From NCBI RefSeq assembly GCF_003601985.1, contig NZ_QZXA01000008.1:124001-188000 (forward strand): a DNA stretch of 64,000 nucleotides. Reading direction: 5' to 3'. The stretch's first letter is position 1; every line of letters begins with the position of its first letter. Under the pieces are notes generated by a model that saw nothing but the letters and a program-made list of their open reading frames with translations, was not told the DNA's origin and did no database searches. Shown piece by piece: positions 27,590 to 36,915 of the stretch. Origin of the DNA: Mesorhizobium jarvisii (lineage in GTDB: Bacteria > Pseudomonadota > Alphaproteobacteria > Rhizobiales > Rhizobiaceae). The translations under genes were made by a program, and so were the position numbers.

Positions 27590-30588
27590 GACAAGCTCAG
27601 CCTGACATGAACCAGGTTCTGCCTGAAGTCAGTGAAGCTCGGCCCGAATTGGGCGTAGTCCAGCCCGGTCTCGGCCGCGCCGACATCGCCTTCGCGGTCA
27701 ATGGCGCCGCCGTCTCGGTCAATGTGCCGCCGCTGCGCCGGCTGTCCCAGGTGCTGCGTGAAGAATTGCGGCTCACCGGCACCAAGGTCGGCTGTGATGC
27801 CGGCGATTGCGGCGCCTGCACGGTGCTGGTCGACGGCGATCCGGTCTGCGCCTGCCTGATGCCAGCGGCTTCGGCCGCCGGCGCATCGGTGACGACGGTC
27901 GAGGGGCTGGCCAACGGCCGTCTTTCGGCGCTGCAGGCCTCTTTCCTCGCCCATGGCGCGGCGCAATGCGGCATCTGCACGCCGGCGCTGCTGGTGGCAG
28001 CGACAGAGCTGCTGGACACGACTCCCAGACCGACCGAGACCGAGGTGCAGGATGCGCTGGGCGGGATTCTGTGCCGCTGCACCGGCTACCGGAAGATCAT
28101 CGCGGCGGTGATGGAGGCAGGACGATTCGAACCGTCAACCGACAGCGCGGCCCCTCATCCGCCTGCCGGCACCTTCCCCCCGTATAGTGACGGGGAGAAG
28201 GGAGAAGCTCCAGCGCTGGCGACCCCCTCTCCCCGTTCTTCACGGGGAGAGGGTGAGGAGCAGCGCGAACGTCATTCGTTCGATCTCGGCCTTGACCGCA
28301 GAATGCCAATTTCGGGCAATGCCGTAGGCGCGTCGCCCGTCAGGCTCGACGGTGTGCCAAAGGTGACCGGGGCTGAGAAATTCGGCGGCGATTCCTTCCC
28401 GGCCGATGCGCTTGCCGTGCTGGTGGTCCGCTCGCCGCATTATCACGCCGGCTTCGCCTTCGGCGATCTCGACGGCTGGGCAAACAAGCACCCCGGCATG
28501 GTTGGTGTCTTCACGGCCGCCGACATTCCGGGCAAAAACTGTTTCGGCGTCATCGGTTCGTTTGCCGACCAGCCGGCGCTCGCCGAAGGGTTTGCGCGGC
28601 TGCGCGGCGAGGCGGTGGCGCTGGTCGCCGGCGAGCGCGAGGCGATGTTCGATCTCGATATGTCGGATTTCCCGATCCGCTGGACCGAGTTGCCGCATAT
28701 CCTGCAGCCCAGCGAAGCGCAGGCCAAGGATGCTGCGCTGATCCATGGGAACCGCCCTTCGAACCTGCTGACCTCCGGCTTCGTCGAGCGCGGCGACCCC
28801 GAGACGGCGCTTGCCAATGCGGCCGTTGCCGTGACGGGCGCAATCGAAACCTCCTATGTCGAGCACGCCTATATCGAGCCGGAAGCCGGCCATGCCTATA
28901 TGGACGGCGATACGCTGGTCGTCGTCGCCTGCACCCAGGCACCCTATATGGACCGCGACGACACGGCGAAGGTGCTTGGCCTGCCCGTCGACAAGGTGCG
29001 CATCGTGCCGACCGCGACCGGCGGTGGCTTCGGCTCGAAACTCGACGTTTCGCTGCAGCCGCTGATCGGCCTTGTGGCGCTTAAGACCGGCCGGCCGGCC
29101 GCCTTGGCCTACACCCGCAACGAATCGATGATGTCGACCACCAAGCGCCATCCGGCCGAAATGAAGGCGACCATCGGCGCCGATGCCGACGGCCATGTCA
29201 CCGGCATGATCTTTTCAGGCGATTTCAACACCGGAGCCTACGCCAGCTGGGGGCCGACCGTCGCCAACCGCGTGCCGGTGCATGCTTCCGGCCCCTATGC
29301 GACGCCGAACTACCGCGCCGAGGGCCGCGCCATCCATACGCATGGCCCGATCTCCGGCGCCTTCCGTGGCTTCGGTGTGCCGCAGGCGACGATCATGCAG
29401 GAGACGCTCTATGATGAGCTGGCCGGCAAGCTCGGCATCGACCGGCTCGACTTTCGCCTGAGAAACTGCCTTCGGAACGGCTCCGAAACGGTTACCGGCC
29501 AGAGGCTGGAGTCCGGCGTCGGCATTGCCGAATGTCTTGAGGCCCTGCTGCCGCATTGGGCGCGGGCGCAGGCTGATGCGGATACTTTCAACAGCAACCA
29601 TGAAGAAAAAAAGCGCGGCGTCGGCGTGGCTTCGTGCTGGTATGGCTGCGGCAACACCTCGCTGCCCAATCCGTCGACCATCCGGGTCGGCATCGCGGCT
29701 GACGGCACCGTCATCCTGCATCAGGGCGCCGTCGATATCGGCCAAGGCTCCAACACCGTCATCACGCAGATCTGCGCCGACGCGCTTGGCCTGCCGCTGG
29801 AAAAATTCCGGCTGAAGAGCGCCGATACGGCAATCAGCCCCGACGCCGGCAAGACCTCGGCCTCGCGCCAGACCTTCGTGACCGGGAAGGCGGCCGAAAA
29901 AGCCGGGCGGGCCTTGCGGGAAAAGATCCTGCGCTTCGCCAATGTCTCCGAAAAGGCAACTTTGCAACTGGACGGCGCGGCGATCGTCATCCGCGAGGGC
30001 GAAGCCACGCGCCGCATCGATCTCGCCTCGCTCGACATGGATGCCGACGGCTTCGTCTTCCGCGCCGAGGAGACCTACGACCCGCCGACGCTGCCGCTCG
30101 ATGCCAAGGGCCAGGGCAAGCCCTACGCCGTCTATGGCTATGGCGCGCAGATCGCCGAACTCGAGGTCGATCTCAAGCTCGGCACAGTGAAGCTGATCAA
30201 GATCACCGCCGCGCATGATGTCGGCAAGGCGATCAACCCGCTGCTGGTCGAGGGCCAGATAGAAGGCGGCATCGCGCAAGGCATCGGCATGGCGCTGATG
30301 GAAGAATACATTCCCGGCCGCACCGAGAATCTGCACGACTATCTCATCCCGACCATCGGCGACGTGCCGCCGATCGAGACCATCCTGGTCGAGGTTCCCG
30401 ATCCCGAGGGGCCGTTCGGCGCCAAAGGGCTGGGCGAACATGTGCTGATCCCGACCGCACCGGCGATCCTCAACGCCATCCGCCACGCCACCGGCGTGCT
30501 GGTCACCAAGGTTCCGGCGACGCCGACGCGCATCCGCGCCGGCATCCTTGAAAAAGATGGCATCCGCGAAAAGGAGGCACGCGCATGA
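27586..30588 (+). CDS. Fused 2Fe-2S and molybdopterin subunit of a molybdenum hydroxylase
   Basis: A 1000-residue protein that would hydroxylate an N-heterocycle or aldehyde. Residues ~30-180 are the 2Fe-2S subunit, with both clusters: C-x4-C-x2-C in GCDAGDCGACTVLVDG plus a fourth Cys, and CGICTP with CRCTGY. From ~250 on is the molybdopterin part: GGGFGSK, RGFGVPQATIMQE, the GQGSNTVITQI segment, and GPFGAKGLGE with the catalytic glutamate. Residues ~188-226 form a proline- and glycine-rich linker encoded by a RIME-like repeat. Normally the two parts are separate genes; here they are fused in frame. Substrate inferred as nicotinate from the next gene. Confidence 0.88.
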   Translation: MRQAQPDMNQVLPEVSEARPELGVVQPGLGRADIAFAVNGAAVSVNVPPLRRLSQVLREELRLTGTKVGCDAGDCGACTVLVDGDPVCACLMPAASAAGASVTTVEGLANGRLSALQASFLAHGAAQCGICTPALLVAATELLDTTPRPTETEVQDALGGILCRCTGYRKIIAAVMEAGRFEPSTDSAAPHPPAGTFPPYSDGEKGEAPALATPSPRSSRGEGEEQRERHSFDLGLDRRMPISGNAVGASPVRLDGVPKVTGAEKFGGDSFPADALAVLVVRSPHYHAGFAFGDLDGWANKHPGMVGVFTAADIPGKNCFGVIGSFADQPALAEGFARLRGEAVALVAGEREAMFDLDMSDFPIRWTELPHILQPSEAQAKDAALIHGNRPSNLLTSGFVERGDPETALANAAVAVTGAIETSYVEHAYIEPEAGHAYMDGDTLVVVACTQAPYMDRDDTAKVLGLPVDKVRIVPTATGGGFGSKLDVSLQPLIGLVALKTGRPAALAYTRNESMMSTTKRHPAEMKATIGADADGHVTGMIFSGDFNTGAYASWGPTVANRVPVHASGPYATPNYRAEGRAIHTHGPISGAFRGFGVPQATIMQETLYDELAGKLGIDRLDFRLRNCLRNGSETVTGQRLESGVGIAECLEALLPHWARAQADADTFNSNHEEKKRGVGVASCWYGCGNTSLPNPSTIRVGIAADGTVILHQGAVDIGQGSNTVITQICADALGLPLEKFRLKSADTAISPDAGKTSASRQTFVTGKAAEKAGRALREKILRFANVSEKATLQLDGAAIVIREGEATRRIDLASLDMDADGFVFRAEETYDPPTLPLDAKGQGKPYAVYGYGAQIAELEVDLKLGTVKLIKITAAHDVGKAINPLLVEGQIEGGIAQGIGMALMEEYIPGRTENLHDYLIPTIGDVPPIETILVEVPDPEGPFGAKGLGEHVLIPTAPAILNAIRHATGVLVTKVPATPTRIRAGILEKDGIREKEARA
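28150..28262. repeat. RIME-like palindromic repeat inside a coding sequence
   Basis: Two hairpins: 28172-28183 with 28190-28201 (12 bp, one mismatch, CCCCGT/ACGGGG core), and 28225-28236 with 28242-28253 (12 bp perfect, CCCTCTCCCCGT/ACGGGGAGAGGG). The left flank CCCTCATCCGCCTGCCGGCA is the usual beginning of rhizobial intergenic mosaic elements. It is wholly inside the fused molybdenum-hydroxylase gene, is open in that frame, and encodes the inter-domain linker. Confidence 0.85.
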
Positions 30589-32126
30589 GCGAGCTTGCCG
30601 AGCGTTTTGAGACCCATGACCCCGGCGAGAAGCAGGTGGCGGAGAAGATCCGCTGCGATGCCTGCCCGGTCATGTGCTACATAGCCGATGGCCGCACAGG
30701 CGCCTGCGACCGCTACGGCAATGCCGGCGGCCGGATCGTGCGCATGGATCCGCTGACCATTCTCGACCACGCGGCCGAGTCCGGCGGGACAATCGTGCCC
30801 TTCGTCGCCGAAGGCGAGGCATGGGACGGCGAACTGGTCAACACCGGGCGCCGCTTCGTCACGGCAATCGGCGCCGGCACCACCTATCCCGACTACAAGC
30901 CGGCGCCGTTCATCGTCAGCCAGCAGGTCGAAGGCGTCGATCTCGTCACCGTCGTCACCGAAGGCATTTTTTCGTATTGCGGCGTCAAGGTGAAGATCGA
31001 CACCGACCGTCATATCGGGCCCGAAACGGCAATCGTGCGCTCGCAAGGCGAGGCGATCGGCCATGTCACCACGGGCGAATACGGCTCGCAGATGCTGTCG
31101 CTGGGCGGCGTGCATCATCTGACCGGCGGCTCCAAGGCGGAAGGCCGGGCAACTTGCGATGCGCTGCTCAACCTGTGCAACCGCAAGCCGGTGGAACTGA
31201 CCATCGATGGCGGCGCCACCATTATCGTCGAAGCCGGCAAACCACCTGTCATCGACGGCAAGCAGGAGCACCGCATGCGCGTCGGCTGCGGCTCGGCCAC
31301 GATCGGCATGTTCGCCACGCAATGGCGCGGGCTGGTCGACGAGGTGGTGGTGGTCGACGACCATATCACCGGCGTCGTCTCCGAACACCAGGCCGGCAAG
31401 GTGCTGGGCTGGCAGGACACCGGCATCAAGATCATCGGACGCCGCTCGACGCCGGGTCGCTATTTCAAGGTCTCCGAGCCCGGCCTCGGCTGGGGCGGCA
31501 CCTCGATTTCCGACCCGCTCTCGATCCTTGGTGAGTGGAACGCCAAGAAGGGCGCGCGGCCGAGCCTGTCGATGCTGATGGTTTCGACCACCGGCGAGCA
31601 GTACGCCTATTACGAACTCGACGACGAACTGAAGCCGGTCGAAAAGCCGTTTCCAGAACGGCTGCAGAAGTCCGTGAACCTGATCGAGGACAATTGCGAG
31701 CCGGCGCTATGCACCGTGCTGTTCATCGGCGGCGCCGGCGGCTCGCTGCGCGCCGGCGTCACCGAAAACCCGGTCAATCTCACCCGCTCGGTGCAAGGCC
31801 TGACGACCTACGTGACGGTCGGCGGCGCGCCGGTCTATGTCTGGCCGGGCGGCGGCATCACGCTGATGGTCGACGTGACGCGCGTGCCGGAAGGCGCCTT
31901 CGGCTATGTGCCGACGCCGGCGCTGGTGGCGCCGATCGAGTTCACCTTGCGCCGCGACGACTATGTCAGGCTCGGCGGCTACGAGGCCGAGATCCGCAGC
32001 GTCGAGGACATCGTCGCCAAGGGCGGCGAATACCTCAACCCGCGCCACGGCACCGGTGCGCCGTCCGACAATCCATGGCCGCCGCTGGCGCAATTGCGGC
32101 GCGCCGCGTCGAACGGAGCCGGATGA
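30585..32126 (+). CDS. 6-hydroxynicotinate reductase-like iron-sulfur protein
   Basis: 513 residues resembling the Eubacterium barkeri 6-hydroxynicotinate reductase, which reduces 6-hydroxynicotinate to 1,4,5,6-tetrahydro-6-oxonicotinate. The N-terminal C24-x2-C27-x3-C31-x9-C41 pattern (CDACPVMCYIADGRTGACDR) is a 4Fe-4S motif. Further cysteines at 132, 191, 198 and 235 could hold other clusters. The published E. barkeri enzyme has one 2Fe-2S, two 4Fe-4S clusters and covalently bound flavin. A DGGAT sequence at 208-212 resembles flavinylation motifs. It overlaps both neighbours by 4 bp. Assignment rests on remembered family similarity, so another reduced N-heterocycle is possible. Confidence 0.75.
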   Translation: MSELAERFETHDPGEKQVAEKIRCDACPVMCYIADGRTGACDRYGNAGGRIVRMDPLTILDHAAESGGTIVPFVAEGEAWDGELVNTGRRFVTAIGAGTTYPDYKPAPFIVSQQVEGVDLVTVVTEGIFSYCGVKVKIDTDRHIGPETAIVRSQGEAIGHVTTGEYGSQMLSLGGVHHLTGGSKAEGRATCDALLNLCNRKPVELTIDGGATIIVEAGKPPVIDGKQEHRMRVGCGSATIGMFATQWRGLVDEVVVVDDHITGVVSEHQAGKVLGWQDTGIKIIGRRSTPGRYFKVSEPGLGWGGTSISDPLSILGEWNAKKGARPSLSMLMVSTTGEQYAYYELDDELKPVEKPFPERLQKSVNLIEDNCEPALCTVLFIGGAGGSLRAGVTENPVNLTRSVQGLTTYVTVGGAPVYVWPGGGITLMVDVTRVPEGAFGYVPTPALVAPIEFTLRRDDYVRLGGYEAEIRSVEDIVAKGGEYLNPRHGTGAPSDNPWPPLAQLRRAASNGAG

Positions 32127-33010
32127 TGGACGGCCCGCAAGCGCATTGGCTGCAGGACGGCAAGCGGCTGCATCTCAACCATGGGCCGATCGACCTGATC
32201 ATCGAGGCCTTTGGCGAGGCGCAGGAATGCCGTCTGGCCTATGAGCAAGCCGTGTCGCGCTTCCAGACGATCCTGATCGAGCTGGTCAGGGAGCTTCCCG
32301 AATTGCGGCTCCCGGCATTTTTCCTGGCGCCGCGCGCCTTTGACAGCCCGACGGCGCGCCGCATGGAAGCGGCCGTCATGCCGCTCGCGGAATGTTTCAT
32401 AACACCGATGGCCGCCGTTGCAGGATCGGTAGCCGACGAAATTCTCGCCGCATTGCTTGCCGACCGCAAACTCGAGCGCGCCTATGTCAACAATGGCGGC
32501 GACAGCGCCCTCCACCTCGGCAAGGGCCGGTCGATCGGCCTGGCGGTCGCCGGCACCGGCAACGGCGTGGCCGATCGGATCACGATCCGCGCGGAAGATG
32601 GCGTTCGCGGCGTCGCCACCAGCGGCTGGCGCGGCCGGTCCTTCTCGCTTGGCATTGCCGACGCCGTCACCGTGCTGGCGCGGACCGGCGCCGAGGCCGA
32701 TGCAGCGGCGACGCTCATTGCCAATGCGGTGGACCTTCCCGGCAATCCCGCCATCAAGCGCATTCCCGCACGCGAACTGTCGCCCGACAGCGACCTCGGC
32801 GCGCGGCTGGTGACGCAAGGCGTCGGCACGCTTGCGCCTGGCGAGGTGGCGCGGGCGCTGGACAATGGCCTTGCCGTCGCCGAAGATTTTCGTCGGCGCG
32901 GCCTGATTGCCGGATCGGCGCTGTTTCTTGGCGGTGAGGCCCGCATCAGTGGTTCCGTGGCGCTTGCCGCGCCCAACAAAAATCCGAGGGAGGAAGTTGC
33001 CCATGCCTGA
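32123..33010 (+). CDS. UPF0280 family protein (ApbE-like superfamily)
   Basis: 295 residues of the uncharacterised UPF0280 family, which is grouped structurally with ApbE flavin transferases. Recognisable segments are ITPMAAVAGSVADEILAALL, NNGGDSALHL with its conserved glycines and aspartate, and GVATSGWRGRSFSLGIADAVTV, comparable to the substrate-binding and metal regions of ApbE. No signal peptide, so it is cytoplasmic, unlike classical ApbE. Its ATG overlaps the reductase stop. Since the E. barkeri reductase carries covalent flavin, this protein could attach it; that is inference only. Alternative: an enzyme acting on a ring intermediate. Confidence 0.8.
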   Translation: MMDGPQAHWLQDGKRLHLNHGPIDLIIEAFGEAQECRLAYEQAVSRFQTILIELVRELPELRLPAFFLAPRAFDSPTARRMEAAVMPLAECFITPMAAVAGSVADEILAALLADRKLERAYVNNGGDSALHLGKGRSIGLAVAGTGNGVADRITIRAEDGVRGVATSGWRGRSFSLGIADAVTVLARTGAEADAAATLIANAVDLPGNPAIKRIPARELSPDSDLGARLVTQGVGTLAPGEVARALDNGLAVAEDFRRRGLIAGSALFLGGEARISGSVALAAPNKNPREEVAHA

Positions 33011-33587
33011 GTTTCCGATCCGCAAGATCGCGGTGCTGAGCGAAGAGATCTTTCATGATGGCGGTCCGGTCGCGGACGTGCCGCGCCGGCGTGCGGCGGC
33101 CATGGCCGTGGTCAAGAACCCATTCGCCGGGCGCTATGTCGAGGATCTGCAGAGCGCCATGGACGATCTGAAGCCGCTTGGCCTGCTGCTTTCCGACAGG
33201 CTGGTCGCCGCGTTGGGCGGCGACGTCAAACAGATCGATGGCTACGGCAAGGGCGCCATTGTCGGCACGGCGGGCGAACTGGAGCATGGCGCGCTCTGGC
33301 ATGTGCCGGGCGGCTACGCCATGCGCGAGCGGCTCGGCGACGCCAAGGCGATCGTGCCGTCGGCCAAGAAGGTCGGCGCGTTCGGCTCAAAGCTCGACGT
33401 GCCGCTCGGCCACATCAACGCCGCCTATGTGCGCAGCCATTTCGATGCCATGGAAGTCGGCATCAGCGACGGGCCGCGTCCCGACGAGATTCTTTTTTGT
33501 CTGGCCATGACCTGCGGGCCGCGGGTTCACAACCGCATGGGCGGGTTGGCGGCAGCCGACATCAAGGCCTGGGACGGGCTGCGGTGA
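33003..33587 (+). CDS. DUF1185 (amino acid synthesis family) protein
   Basis: 194 residues of the DUF1185/AA_synth family, of unknown reaction. Visible family segments are RKIAVLSEEIFHDGG at the N-terminus, KNPFAGRYVEDLQ, GYGKGAIVGTAGELEHGALWH and FGSKLDVPLGHINAAYVRSHF, then a C-terminal GPRVHNR. There is no cofactor motif. It starts 8 bp inside the UPF0280 gene and its stop overlaps the MarR start. Constant linkage to the reductase and hydroxylase suggests a role in turnover of the ring product, but nothing in the sequence proves it. Confidence 0.82.
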   Translation: MPEFPIRKIAVLSEEIFHDGGPVADVPRRRAAAMAVVKNPFAGRYVEDLQSAMDDLKPLGLLLSDRLVAALGGDVKQIDGYGKGAIVGTAGELEHGALWHVPGGYAMRERLGDAKAIVPSAKKVGAFGSKLDVPLGHINAAYVRSHFDAMEVGISDGPRPDEILFCLAMTCGPRVHNRMGGLAAADIKAWDGLR

Positions 33588-34045
33588 GCGGCGAGGACAA
33601 TCTGCTCAAGCTGGTCGAGGTCGAAGAGCCCGAGGACCAGGATTACCTCCTGCAGGAGCAGGTCGGCTTCATCCTGCGCAAGGCGCACCAGCGCCATGTC
33701 TCGATCTTCGCCGCGCATATCGGCGACCTGACGCCGCCGCAATTCGCGGCACTCGCCAAGCTGCGCGATGTCGGCGAGACCTCGCAGAACCAGCTCGGCA
33801 CGCTGATCGCCATGGATGCGGCGACGGTGAAGGGCGTGATCGATCGCTTAAAGGCACGCGGCCTGGTCGAGCTCTCCAAGCATGAGGTCGACAAAAGGCG
33901 GCTGCTGGTCAATCTGACCGCCGAAGGCCGCGACGCCATCGAACGCCTGATCCCGTTGGCGCGCGAGATCACCAGGGAAACGCTGGCGCCGCTCTCGGCC
34001 AAGGAGATCGCCACCTTCATGAAGCTGCTGGCCAAGCTGGCGTAG
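33584..34045 (+). CDS. MarR family regulator, NicR/BpsR-like
   Basis: 153 residues with the winged helix of MarR proteins: LTPPQFAALAKL, then SQNQLGTLIAMDAATVKGVIDRLKARGLV, and the wing KHEVDKRRLLVNLTAEG. The N-terminal half reads much like NicR/BpsR repressors, which control aerobic nicotinate degradation and respond to 6-hydroxynicotinate; this likeness is from memory. The start is GTG, overlapping the DUF1185 stop. As the last gene of the operon it probably represses the promoter at 26595-26636 and itself. The next gene is convergent, 32 bp away. Confidence 0.87.
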   Translation: MSGEDNLLKLVEVEEPEDQDYLLQEQVGFILRKAHQRHVSIFAAHIGDLTPPQFAALAKLRDVGETSQNQLGTLIAMDAATVKGVIDRLKARGLVELSKHEVDKRRLLVNLTAEGRDAIERLIPLAREITRETLAPLSAKEIATFMKLLAKLA

Positions 34046-34077
34046 GTGCCGCCACGATCCATCGCGTCAAATGGCGA

Positions 34078-34872
34078 TCAGAGCGGGAACGCTTCCCTGC
34101 ACAGGTCCTGCAGCTTCGAAAAGACGCCCTTGCCGCCGGTGATGACCTGCGTGCCGCTCTGCAGCACCGTCTTGGGATCCGCCTTCAGGACGGTGCCGCC
34201 GGCCTCTTCGATCAGCAGCATGCCGGCCAGGCAGTCCCAGGCGTTCATGTGTTCCTCGACATAGCCAAGCAGCCGGCCCGAGGCCACATAGGCCAGCATC
34301 AGGGCGCCGGACGCATTGCGGAAGAAGACACCGCCTTCGGCGAGGAGCTTCTTGATCAGCACGGCGATGTTCTGGCCCTCGGCCCGGTTCGAGAATCCAA
34401 TCCCCACCGAGCCTTCTTCCAGGCTGGCCGCGGCACTTGCCTTGATCGGCCTGCCGTTGATGAAGGCGCCGCCACCGAGCCTGCCGTGAAACGTCTCGCC
34501 GGTCGACGGTTCGTGGATGACGCCGACGACCGTCTCCCCGTCCTTTGCGCAAGCGATCACCACGCACCAGGCCGGAATGCCGCGCACGAAATTGGCGGTG
34601 CCGTCGATGGGATCGATGACCCAGGCATAGCCGCTCGAGCCGGAAACCGAGGCGTGTTCCTCGCCGACGATGCCGTCCTGCGGATAGTCCTTGGCGATCG
34701 CCGCGCGGATGAACAGCTCGACCTCGCGGTCGGCTTGCGAGACCAGGTCCTGATGACCCTTGCTCTCGATGGTCAGGCTTTCCAGATCGCGGAAATATTC
34801 GAGTCCGCGTTCGCCGGCCCGCCGCGCCAGATCGATGGCAAACTGCGTGCGGGTGTCAAGGTCATGGGTCAC
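34078..34872 (-). CDS. Inositol monophosphatase family protein
   Basis: Magnesium-dependent phosphatase of the IMPase/FBPase superfamily, 264 residues. Metal-binding motifs are GEEH (E71-E72), IDPIDGT (D87, D90) and, near the C-terminus, NAWDCLAGMLLIEEAGG. SSGYAWVIDPIDGTANF is close to rhizobial IMPase-like and histidinol-phosphatase-like enzymes. The start chosen is GTG at 34872; the frame runs 29 codons further upstream only because the AGAGC repeat at 34909-34977 happens to be open. Substrate could be inositol phosphate, histidinol phosphate or another phosphomonoester. Confidence 0.88.
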   Translation of the reverse strand: MTHDLDTRTQFAIDLARRAGERGLEYFRDLESLTIESKGHQDLVSQADREVELFIRAAIAKDYPQDGIVGEEHASVSGSSGYAWVIDPIDGTANFVRGIPAWCVVIACAKDGETVVGVIHEPSTGETFHGRLGGGAFINGRPIKASAAASLEEGSVGIGFSNRAEGQNIAVLIKKLLAEGGVFFRNASGALMLAYVASGRLLGYVEEHMNAWDCLAGMLLIEEAGGTVLKADPKTVLQSGTQVITGGKGVFSKLQDLCREAFPL

Positions 34873-34908
34873 GGCAAGGCTCGCTCTGCGGAAGGATGCG
34901 CCGCACTT

Positions 34909-34977
34909 AGAGCAATTCCAGGAAAAGTGTAAGCGGCTTTCCGTCTGGAATTGCGTCAAAACAAAGAGTTAGAGCAT
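34909..34977. repeat. AGAGC hairpin repeat, copy 1
   Basis: GCAATTCCA at 34912-34920 pairs with TGGAATTGC at 34946-34954 around a loop reading GGAAAAGTGTAAGCGGCTTTCCG. It is bordered by AGAGC on the left and AAAGAGTTAGAGC on the right. Related elements lie at 47509-47609, 52141-52190 and probably 61723-61762. The rest of the 137-bp gap holds nothing I can name. Confidence 0.75.
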
Positions 34978-35009
34978 CGCTGCCGGCAAAAGCATCTAGC
35001 GGATAAATG

Positions 35010-36007
<998 letters not shown>

Positions 36008-36011
<4 letters not shown>

Positions 36012-36844
36012 GCGGTGGTCTCCACGATCTTCGTCTCACGCACTTTGGCCTCGAAAGCCGTGCGGTCCGGAATGATGATGCCGAGCAGGCCTTGCAGCGT
36101 GTCGGCGAGTTCGGCGGCGGTGGCTATCTCTGTCTGCTCGGTGCGGCCGCCAAGGTGATGGATCGACAGGCGGTTTCCGCGCAGCGCGTAACGCCGGTCC
36201 GGCGCGGCGCGGGCCGCTATGACGGAGGAGAGGAAATGCGATGTCGGGCTGGTCGACAGGAAGTAATTGGTGACGGAGTAATCGACCTCGTATTGCGGCT
36301 GCAGATCGAAGCGGTAGAGCGAGCGCCAGTCGCCGCCGATGGCGGCCTGCAGGCGGAAATGATCGCCGGCCTCGACGATGCGGAACGGCTCATGCGGGGT
36401 TTTCTGTTCGCGGCCCGGTTCCAGCTGCAATGGCGCGGTCAGGGTCAGGCCGCCGAAGCCGACATCGGCGATACAGGTCCGGCCATCGAGCTCGACGCGC
36501 AAAAGCATGTGGCTGCGCGCGGTGATGGCGTCCTCGCTCTGGCCCCAGAGCACGCGCGCGGCCAGGCCGACGACCTCGAAGCCGAGCGCCCGCAGCGCAT
36601 GCATGAAGAGCAGGTTGTGCTCGAAGCAATAGCCACCGCGCCCACCAAGGACGATCTTGTCGTGCAGCGCGGCAAGATCGAGCCGAACCGGGTGGCCAAG
36701 AAACGGGTCGATGTTCTCGAAGGGGATCGCCTGCGGATGCGCGAAATGCAGCGTCTTCAGCGTATCCAGCGACGCGTCGCGCGGACCGGCGTAACCGATG
36801 CGCGCGAGATAGGCGTCGAGGTCGAAGGGGGGAGCATCGCTCAT
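36008..36844 (-). CDS. Arylamine N-acetyltransferase
   Basis: Cytoplasmic enzyme that moves acetyl from acetyl-CoA to arylamines or hydrazines. In the 278 residues the Cys-His-Asp triad is complete: C73 (GGRGGYCFEHN), H112 (TARSHMLL) and D127 (IADVGFGG). The typical PFENIDPFLG segment is at ~41-50. The ATG at 36844 is chosen; the longer frame upstream is a shadow of the membrane-protein gene. It overlaps the luciferase-like gene, suggesting joint handling of an aromatic amine or similar xenobiotic. Confidence 0.94.
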
Positions 36845-36915
36845 AAGGAAGGCACCGGGCGTTGATCGGCCGGATATAGGCATTCGATCCGGCCGCCGCA
36901 AACAGCGCCCTCCTT

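Noticed and set aside
28172..28253. Rho-independent terminator splitting the molybdenum enzyme into two genes
   Set aside because: The frame is open through both hairpins, there is no T-run, no new ribosome site or start codon follows at a proper distance, and RIME flanks explain the structure.
34873..34959. N-terminal extension of the inositol-phosphatase-like protein (29 codons)
   Set aside because: Much of it is the AGAGC repeat read as protein; no homologous domain, and the GTG at 34872 gives the normal start.
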